This document shows positions 58,201 through 64,000 of a stretch of 64,000 bases of DNA, piece by piece; within the stretch, counting starts at the first letter, position 1; each line of letters starts with the position of its first letter. This stretch comes from Streptococcus oralis (lineage in GTDB: Bacteria; Bacillota; Bacilli; Lactobacillales; Streptococcaceae), in assembly GCF_001075875.1 (NCBI RefSeq), contig NZ_JUOS01000036.1, positions 1 to 64,000 of the forward strand. The letters are read 5' to 3'. A program made the translations under genes and the position numbers. The notes under the pieces were generated by a model, which was given only the letters and a program-made list of their open reading frames with translations, ran no database searches and was not told where the DNA came from.

Positions 58201-59745
58201 TCACATCTTTTCCTCTAACTCTACATCCGGATACTTATCTGCAAACCAACGGAGGGCAAAGTCGTTTTCAAAAAGGAAGACAGGTTGTTCAAAGCGGTCT
58301 TTAGCCAAGATATTTCGGCTTGAAGACATACGCTCATCCAGATCTTCAGGTTTGATCCAGCGAACCGTCTTTTTGCCCATTGGACTCATAACCACTTCTG
58401 CATTGTACTCATTTTCCATCCGGTGCTTAAAGACTTCAAACTGCAATTGACCAACGGCACCCAACATGTATTCACCTGTTTGGTAGTTGGTATAAAGCTG
58501 AATAGCTCCTTCTTGCACCAATTGCTCGATTCCCTTGTGGAAAGATTTTTGCTTCATAACGTTCTTAGCAGAAACTTTCATGAAGATTTCAGGGGTAAAG
58601 GTTGGCAGTGGTTCAAACTCAAACTTATTTTTTCCAACAGTTAGTGTATCCCCGACCTGATAAGTACCGGTATCGTAAACCCCGATGATATCTCCAGCTA
58701 CGGCATTAGTGACATTCTCACGACTTTCTGCCATAAACTGAGTAACATTTGACAGCTTAGCTCCCTTACCAGTACGAGGGAGATTAACACTCATACCACG
58801 CTCGAATTCACCCGATACGATACGGACAAAGGCAATGCGGTCACGGTGACGAGGGTCCATGTTGGCTTGGATTTTAAAGACAAATCCTGAGAAGTCCTTA
58901 TCATAAGGATCAACAATTTCTCCATCTGTTTTCTTGTGACCGTGTGGTTCTGGAGCAAACTTGAGGAAGGTTTCTAAGAAAGTCTGCACACCAAAATTAG
59001 TCAAGGCTGATCCAAAGAATACCGGAGTCAATTCACCCGCAAGAATGGCTTCTTCTGAGAATTCATTTCCTGCTTCATTCAAAAGCTCAATATCATCTTT
59101 TACTTGTTCATAGAATGGATTGCTAGCAAAGAGTTTATCACCATCTTCTAGGCTAGCAAAACGTTCATCCCCTTTATAGAGTTCCAAACGTTGGTTATAG
59201 AGGTCATACAAGCCTTCAAAGGCTTTCCCCATCCCGATTGGCCAGTTCATCGGGTAGCTCGCAATACCTAGAACTTCTTCCAATTCTTGCAAGAGATCCA
59301 GTGGCTCACGACCGTCACGGTCAAGCTTGTTCATAAAAGTGAAGACTGGAATACCACGATGTTTGACAACCTCAAACAATTTCTTGGTCTGGGCCTCGAT
59401 ACCCTTGGCAGAGTCCACAACCATGACAGCCGCATCCACCGCCATCAAGGTACGGTAAGTATCTTCTGAGAAGTCCTCATGCCCTGGAGTATCTAGGATG
59501 TTCACGCGTTTGCCATCGTAGTCAAATTGCATAACAGATGAGGTTACCGAAATCCCACGTTGTTTCTCGATATCCATCCAGTCAGACTTGGCAAAGTTTC
59601 CTGTTTTCTTTCCTTTTACAGTACCTGCCTCACGAATCTCTCCCCCAAAATATAGCAATTGCTCTGTAATAGTCGTTTTACCCGCGTCCGGGTGAGAGAT
59701 GATGGCAAAGGTACGGCGTTTTTTAATTTCTTCTTGAATGTTCAT
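58201..59745 (-). CDS. prfC: Peptide chain release factor 3
   Basis: A 514-residue translational GTPase that recycles RF1/RF2 after termination. G1 SHPDAGKTT is at residues 17-25, G2 [14 protein letters not shown] near 66, G3 DTPGHEDF near 89, G4 NKLDRDG near 143 and G5 near 260. Domains II and III follow. Length is normal. It has its own promoter and an unusually repeat-rich 3' flank. Confidence 0.96.
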   Translation of the reverse strand: MNIQEEIKKRRTFAIISHPDAGKTTITEQLLYFGGEIREAGTVKGKKTGNFAKSDWMDIEKQRGISVTSSVMQFDYDGKRVNILDTPGHEDFSEDTYRTLMAVDAAVMVVDSAKGIEAQTKKLFEVVKHRGIPVFTFMNKLDRDGREPLDLLQELEEVLGIASYPMNWPIGMGKAFEGLYDLYNQRLELYKGDERFASLEDGDKLFASNPFYEQVKDDIELLNEAGNEFSEEAILAGELTPVFFGSALTNFGVQTFLETFLKFAPEPHGHKKTDGEIVDPYDKDFSGFVFKIQANMDPRHRDRIAFVRIVSGEFERGMSVNLPRTGKGAKLSNVTQFMAESRENVTNAVAGDIIGVYDTGTYQVGDTLTVGKNKFEFEPLPTFTPEIFMKVSAKNVMKQKSFHKGIEQLVQEGAIQLYTNYQTGEYMLGAVGQLQFEVFKHRMENEYNAEVVMSPMGKKTVRWIKPEDLDERMSSSRNILAKDRFEQPVFLFENDFALRWFADKYPDVELEEKM

Positions 59746-59831
59746 AAGTTCTCTTTCTTTCTACTTTTTAATAATTTCAATTTATAATCGTTCTTTGTTA
59801 CATCGGACTCTAACATTCCTTTCAACACTCC

Positions 59832-59860
59832 ATTATATCGGATTTTAAAGAGTTTTTCAA
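59832..59860 (-). promoter_or_regulatory. prfC promoter
   Basis: TTGAAA (complement of 59855-59860), 17-bp spacer, TATAAT (complement of 59832-59837). Confidence 0.8.
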
Positions 59861-59870
59861 TTGCTTACAC

Positions 59871-59904
59871 AAGAAAAAGCAGGTCAAGATAGTAGACCTG
59901 CTCT
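59871..59904 (-). terminator. Terminator of the TIGR02206 gene pair
   Basis: GAGCAGGTC and GACCTGCT pair around TACTATCTT and are followed by TTTTCTTG on the minus strand. Confidence 0.85.
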
Positions 59905-59951
59905 TCAGATTCTTTTGTTGATTATTTATATCTATCACTCTTAATATCGCT

Positions 59952-60644
59952 TCACAGATGAATCGTTTCTAGAGCAATTTTCTTTTCCCAACGTTTTTTA
60001 AACAAAATATCAAAGAGCACTAGAGCTGCAGATAGAATGATTGAAACCAGAAGATACTTTATCCATATAGGAGCATCTGGGATAAAAGGTGTGGTATTCA
60101 AAAGCCCATAGTTTCCACCTGTCACTTGATTGACTCCAACTAGGAAAAGGTTGAGAACAAAAGTGTAGGCGATAATGCGATACTTTTTCAGCAAGGTCTT
60201 ATCGTAGTGGTTCATAAGATAGACCAAGGAATTAACCAAGAGAGCATAATGCCCAATCAGGAATGAAAAACTGGTAATATGCGGAAAGTCATAGGGATCA
60301 AAAACCGGATATCCCAAAGCAAATACTGCTCCACTAGCTCCCATAAGGGCAAAATACTGCTTGGTTTTCCATTTATCTGGCAAGAAAACTACTGCAAACA
60401 TGGCCAAACGGCAATGGTAAAGAGGCAGACTATTTGAAAATGGAATGCTAAAACCAATATACCAAGTGTAAAGAGCTAGCAGTTGCGCTATTTGAATCCA
60501 CTTAAATAATCGAACAAATTTAGGATTTTTGTAGTAAGTAAGAGATCCATAGATAGACAGTGCAAGAAGGCCTATCATGACACCGTACCAAAAAATCGGA
60601 ATAGGCGGTGGTGTGGTTTGGGTTCTTGTAATAAAATGATGCAT
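59952..60644 (-). CDS. TIGR02206/YwaF-like membrane protein, copy 2
   Basis: A 230-residue membrane protein with about seven segments. It has the family features: SNSLPLYHCRLAMFAVVF near residue 70 and VTGGNYGLLNTTPFIPDAP near 175. Family members are integral membrane proteins of unknown function (YwaF group). It follows a paralogue by 9 nt and matches it in the order of all motifs, so the pair is a tandem duplication that has since diverged. Confidence 0.8.
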   Translation of the reverse strand: MHHFITRTQTTPPPIPIFWYGVMIGLLALSIYGSLTYYKNPKFVRLFKWIQIAQLLALYTWYIGFSIPFSNSLPLYHCRLAMFAVVFLPDKWKTKQYFALMGASGAVFALGYPVFDPYDFPHITSFSFLIGHYALLVNSLVYLMNHYDKTLLKKYRIIAYTFVLNLFLVGVNQVTGGNYGLLNTTPFIPDAPIWIKYLLVSIILSAALVLFDILFKKRWEKKIALETIHL

Positions 60645-60653
60645 AAGATCTCC

Positions 60654-61340
60654 TTAATTTATTAGCTGACGATTCTTCAGTTTATATTTAACAAATTGAT
60701 TGATGAGGACGAGAATCCCTGTCATCAAACTGGTCACTATCAAATAATTAACCAAGGCGCCATGATCCCCAATCACAGGAGGCTTGCTCATAAAACCATA
60801 ATTTCCTCCTGTCAAGAGGTTGGCTAGAAAAATTATAGCATTAACTCCAAGAGTCATCTGACATATTTTCCAAGCATCCCCTTTTTCAACTTTATAATAT
60901 CTAATAAGATAAATCAAGCAGTTAGCCAAGAGAGCCCAGTGTCCGAAAACATTGTTGACCGAGGAAACATGAGGGAAAGGAAACGTATAAAAAACTGGAT
61001 AAACTAAAGCCATAATAGAACCAAATACTCCAACCAGGGCGAAATATTGTTTGAAAAAGGTCTTATTAGGGGCAAAAAGAATCATCCACATAGCCATGCG
61101 ACTATGGTAAAAAGGGAGAGCCTCAGACAAGGGCAGACGTGCCGAAATATACCAAGCGTTGATAATCAGTAATTGAATCAATTGACCCCAATACCAAAAA
61201 TCTCGATAGCGCTTAGATGAGGCATAACGAATTGATAGAGCAGCTATGACTAGCAAAGAAGTAGGTAACAAAATGTACCATGTCCCCAAGTCTGGAGGGA
61301 CTGTTTTTTTACTGGTAAAAAGTAAATCCCAAATTGTCAT
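60654..61340 (-). CDS. TIGR02206/YwaF-like membrane protein, copy 1
   Basis: A 228-residue paralogue of the next gene with the same layout: SEALPFYHSRMAMWMILF near residue 72, FPFPHVSSVNNVFGHWALL near 122 and LTGGNYGFMSKPPVIGDHG near 177. The YH-x-R and GGNYG-x-M/L motifs and the conserved histidines in membrane segments are shared by both copies, suggesting a common chemistry that remains unknown. Shine-Dalgarno AAGGAGA. Confidence 0.8.
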   Translation of the reverse strand: MTIWDLLFTSKKTVPPDLGTWYILLPTSLLVIAALSIRYASSKRYRDFWYWGQLIQLLIINAWYISARLPLSEALPFYHSRMAMWMILFAPNKTFFKQYFALVGVFGSIMALVYPVFYTFPFPHVSSVNNVFGHWALLANCLIYLIRYYKVEKGDAWKICQMTLGVNAIIFLANLLTGGNYGFMSKPPVIGDHGALVNYLIVTSLMTGILVLINQFVKYKLKNRQLIN

Positions 61341-61501
61341 ATGTTCTCCTTAACTTATTCGAATCGGTAAATGTCTCCATCTTGTTTGCCGACTAGAAAC
61401 CAATGCTGTTCTTGCTTCTATTTTCAACCATTATATCGAATTAAAATCCTTTTTTCAATTTCTACTTCTTTTCAACTTGACTTACCTTATTTATAGGAAA
61501 A

Positions 61502-61512
61502 TATGGTAAAAT
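61502..61512 (+). promoter_or_regulatory. gatCAB promoter (extended -10)
   Basis: TATGG followed by TAAAAT (61507-61512), about 40 nt before gatC. A TTGACT lies 24 bp upstream, too far for a standard -35. Confidence 0.5.
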
Positions 61513-61552
61513 AGAACAGATAAATAATCATCATTTCACGAAAGGATGCAAG

Positions 61553-61855
61553 ATGAAAATTACGCAAGAAGAGGTAACACACGTTGCCAATCTTTCAAAA
61601 TTAAAATTCTCAGAAGAAGAAACTGCTGAGTTTGCGACAACCTTGTCTAAGATTGTTGATATGGTCGAATTGCTCGGCGAAGTCGACACTACTGGTGTTG
61701 AACCAACGACTACCATGGCAGATCGCAAGACCGTTCTTCGCCCAGACGTAGCCGAAGAAGGAACTGACCGTGATCGCTTATTTAAAAATGTACCTGAAAA
61801 AGACAATTACTATATCAAGGTACCAGCTATCCTGGACGATGGAGGAGATGCCTAA
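61553..61855 (+). CDS. gatC: Aspartyl/glutamyl-tRNA amidotransferase subunit C
   Basis: A 100-residue GatC, the small subunit wrapping GatA and GatB. N-terminal [20 protein letters not shown] and C-terminal [16 protein letters not shown] are typical. It stabilises the amidotransferase that converts Glu-tRNA-Gln (and Asp-tRNA-Asn) to Gln-tRNA-Gln, required because streptococci lack glutaminyl-tRNA synthetase. First gene of gatCAB; stop overlaps gatA by 1 nt. Confidence 0.96.
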   Translation: MKITQEEVTHVANLSKLKFSEEETAEFATTLSKIVDMVELLGEVDTTGVEPTTTMADRKTVLRPDVAEEGTDRDRLFKNVPEKDNYYIKVPAILDDGGDA

Positions 61856-63321
61856 TGACTTTTAACAATAAAACCATTGAAGAGTTGCACAACCTCCTTG
61901 TATCTAAGGAAATTTCTGCAACCGAACTAACGCAAGCAACGCTTGAAGATATCAATGCGCGTGAAGAAGCTATCAATGCCTTTGTCACTATCGCTGAAGA
62001 TCAAGCTCTTGCTCAAGCTAAAGCTATTGACGAAACTGGAATTGACGCTGACAATGTCCTTTCAGGAATTCCGCTAGCAGTTAAGGATAATATCTCTACA
62101 GACGGCATCCTCACAACTGCAGCCTCAAAAATGCTTTATAACTACGAGCCAATCTTTGATGCGACAGCTGTTGCCAATGCAAAATCTAAGGGCATGATCG
62201 TTGTTGGGAAAACCAACATGGACGAGTTTGCCATGGGTGGTTCTGGTGAAACATCTTACTACGGTGCAACTAAAAATGCCTGGGACCACAACAAGGTTCC
62301 TGGTGGATCATCTAGTGGTTCCGCAGCTTCTGTAGCTTCAGGACAAGTCCGTTTGTCTCTTGGTTCTGATACAGGTGGATCCATCCGCCAACCGGCTGCC
62401 TTCAACGGAATTGTCGGTCTCAAACCAACCTACGGAACAGTTTCACGTTTTGGTCTGATTGCCTTTGGTAGCTCATTAGACCAGATTGGACCTTTCGCAC
62501 CAACCGTTAAAGAAAATGCCCTCTTGCTCAATGCTATTGCTAGCGAAGATGCAAAAGACTCTACTTCTGCTCCTGTCCGCATTACCGACTTTACTTCAAA
62601 AATCGGTCAAGACATCAAGGGAATGAAAATTGCTTTGCCTAAGGAATACCTTGGTGAAGGGATTGACCCAGAGGTTAAGGAAACCATTCTGAATGCTGCT
62701 AAACACTTTGAAAAACTTGGTGCAGTTGTAGAAGAAGTTAGCCTTCCTCACTCTAAATACGGTGTGGCAGTCTACTACATCATCGCTTCATCAGAAGCTT
62801 CATCAAACTTGCAACGATTTGACGGTATCCGCTATGGTTTCCGTGCTGAAGACGCTAAGAACTTGGACGAGATTTACGTTAACACTCGTAGCCAAGGATT
62901 CGGTGACGAAGTGAAACGTCGTATCATGCTTGGAACTTTCAGTCTTTCATCAGGTTACTACGATGCCTACTACAAGAAAGCTGGTCAAGTTCGTACCCTC
63001 ATCATCCAAGATTTTGAAAAAGTATTTGCAGATTACGATCTCATCCTTGGTCCAACAGCTCCAAGCGTGGCCTTTGACTTGGATTCGCTCAACCACGATC
63101 CAGTTGCTATGTACTTGGCTGACCTCTTGACAATCCCAGTCAACTTGGCAGGTCTCCCAGGAATTTCAATCCCTGCAGGATTTGCTCAAGGTCTACCTGT
63201 CGGTCTACAATTGATTGGTCCAAAATACTCTGAAGAGACCATTTATCAAGCTGCTGCTGCTTTTGAAGCAACAACAGACTACCACAAACAACAACCCGTG
63301 ATTTTTGGAGGTGATAACTAA
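61855..63321 (+). CDS. gatA: Glutamyl-tRNA amidotransferase subunit A
   Basis: A 488-residue amidase releasing ammonia from glutamine for the GatB reaction. The catalytic triad is Lys77 in LAVKDNIST, the cis-Ser in [14 protein letters not shown] near residue 152 and the nucleophile in [15 protein letters not shown] near 176. Length is normal. Coupled by 1-nt overlaps to gatC and gatB. Confidence 0.97.
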   Translation: MTFNNKTIEELHNLLVSKEISATELTQATLEDINAREEAINAFVTIAEDQALAQAKAIDETGIDADNVLSGIPLAVKDNISTDGILTTAASKMLYNYEPIFDATAVANAKSKGMIVVGKTNMDEFAMGGSGETSYYGATKNAWDHNKVPGGSSSGSAASVASGQVRLSLGSDTGGSIRQPAAFNGIVGLKPTYGTVSRFGLIAFGSSLDQIGPFAPTVKENALLLNAIASEDAKDSTSAPVRITDFTSKIGQDIKGMKIALPKEYLGEGIDPEVKETILNAAKHFEKLGAVVEEVSLPHSKYGVAVYYIIASSEASSNLQRFDGIRYGFRAEDAKNLDEIYVNTRSQGFGDEVKRRIMLGTFSLSSGYYDAYYKKAGQVRTLIIQDFEKVFADYDLILGPTAPSVAFDLDSLNHDPVAMYLADLLTIPVNLAGLPGISIPAGFAQGLPVGLQLIGPKYSEETIYQAAAAFEATTDYHKQQPVIFGGDN

Positions 63322-64000
63322 TGAACTTTGAAACAGTCATTGGACTTGAAGTCCACGTAGAGCTCAACACCAATTCAAAAATCTTCTCACCTACTTCTGC
63401 CCACTTCGGAAATGACCAAAATGCCAATACAAACGTGATTGACTGGTCTTTCCCAGGCGTACTGCCAGTTCTCAATAAGGGTGTTGTCGATGCTGGTATC
63501 AAAGCAGCTCTTGCCCTCAACATGGATATCCACAAGAAGATGCACTTTGACCGCAAGAACTACTTCTATCCAGATAATCCTAAAGCCTATCAAATTTCTC
63601 AATTTGATGAGCCAATCGGTTATAACGGCTGGATTGAAGTGGAGCTAGAAGACGGTACAACTAAGAAAATCGGTATTGAGCGTGCCCACTTGGAAGAAGA
63701 TGCTGGTAAAAATACTCACGGAACAGATGGTTTCTCTTATGTCGACCTTAATCGTCAAGGGGTGCCATTGATTGAGATTGTATCTGAAGCAGACATGCGT
63801 TCCCCTGAAGAAGCTTATGCATATCTTACAGCCCTCAAGGAAGTTATCCAATACGCTGGTATTTCTGACGTTAAAATGGAAGAAGGTTCCATGCGTGTGG
63901 ATGCCAACATCTCCCTTCGTCCTTATGGTCAAGAGAAATTTGGTACCAAAACTGAGTTGAAAAACCTCAACTCCTTCTCAAACGTGCGTAAGGGTCTTGA
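63321..64000 (+). CDS. gatB: Glutamyl-tRNA amidotransferase subunit B (5' part)
   Basis: The first 226 codons of GatB, cut by the window edge; full length is usually about 480. The N-terminus [20 protein letters not shown], the motif [19 protein letters not shown] near residue 75 and [16 protein letters not shown] near 190 belong to the catalytic kinase/transamidase domain. It starts from a TAATG overlap with gatA, with GGAGG upstream. Confidence 0.96.
   Translation, partial: MNFETVIGLEVHVELNTNSKIFSPTSAHFGNDQNANTNVIDWSFPGVLPVLNKGVVDAGIKAALALNMDIHKKMHFDRKNYFYPDNPKAYQISQFDEPIGYNGWIEVELEDGTTKKIGIERAHLEEDAGKNTHGTDGFSYVDLNRQGVPLIEIVSEADMRSPEEAYAYLTALKEVIQYAGISDVKMEEGSMRVDANISLRPYGQEKFGTKTELKNLNSFSNVRKGL

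Overview
The window is a chromosomal segment of a mitis-group Streptococcus (S. oralis / S. infantis / S. mitis range). Four things point there: gene content and protein sequences close to S. pneumoniae but clearly diverged (MvaD, MvaK2, PBP1A and AliA differ at many positions from the pneumococcal proteins as I remember them), BOX repeats (one complete, one cut by the window edge), a secreted choline-binding protein, and the orphan regulator RitR with its Asn53/Cys128 signature. Nearly all genes are intact housekeeping genes; I see no prophage, insertion sequence, CRISPR array, tRNA or rRNA. The last gene, gatB, runs off the right edge.

Layout, left to right. 1-5.1 kb: alanine/glycine symporter under a glycine riboswitch, then mutS2, cvpA-like and zapA (all minus). 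5.2-9.1 kb: rnhC, lepB, recD2 (plus). 9.2-13 kb: trigger factor and the LiaFSR-type envelope-stress operon (minus). 13.1-16.9 kb: the mevalonate operon mvaK1-mvaD-mvaK2-fni, overlapping at every junction. 17-24.5 kb: choline-binding protein, gnd-ritR, rlmL-mapZ, RNase P RNA, gpsB and a DUF1273 gene (minus). 24.5-27.3 kb: recU-pbp1A (plus). 27.6-32.5 kb: aliA, luxS and clpL, where pneumococci carry dexB and the capsule locus between aliA and luxS; here that site is empty. 32.9-41.8 kb: pflB, dinB, uppP, a DUF2207 membrane protein and an amino-acid ABC transporter with fused binding protein and permease. 42.1-48.2 kb: a small HTH-like gene, an SPFH protein, ilvA, ilvC, a BOX element, ilvN and ilvB. 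48.4-49.6 kb: rplA and rplK. 49.8-53 kb: GNAT and ParB-like pair, PAP2 phosphatase, ribU with FMN riboswitch, and trmL with an attenuator-like leader. 53.2-57.6 kb: trkA-trkH potassium uptake, an unknown membrane protein and a CPBP protease. 57.6-61.3 kb: a 630-bp intergenic region with hairpin repeats, prfC, and two TIGR02206-type membrane proteins. 61.5-64 kb: gatCAB.

Together the genes cover cell-wall growth and division (PBP1A, GpsB, MapZ, ZapA, UppP, LiaFSR, isoprenoid precursors from mevalonate), branched-chain amino-acid and peptide nutrition (ilv genes, AliA, the symporter; CodY-like boxes precede three of these units), translation (GatCAB, RF3, L1/L11, trigger factor) and anaerobic sugar metabolism (Pfl, with a near-consensus cre site).

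The most interesting material lies between genes: an array of compound two-hairpin repeats next to prfC whose stems differ in sequence but keep pairing and a 7-nt loop; two L1-type operator sites flanking rplK; a terminator-bearing leader before trmL; a long clpL leader with two CtsR-like boxes and a possible short ORF; and a nearly leaderless rnhC promoter. All calls come from reading the sequence only; no database search was run.
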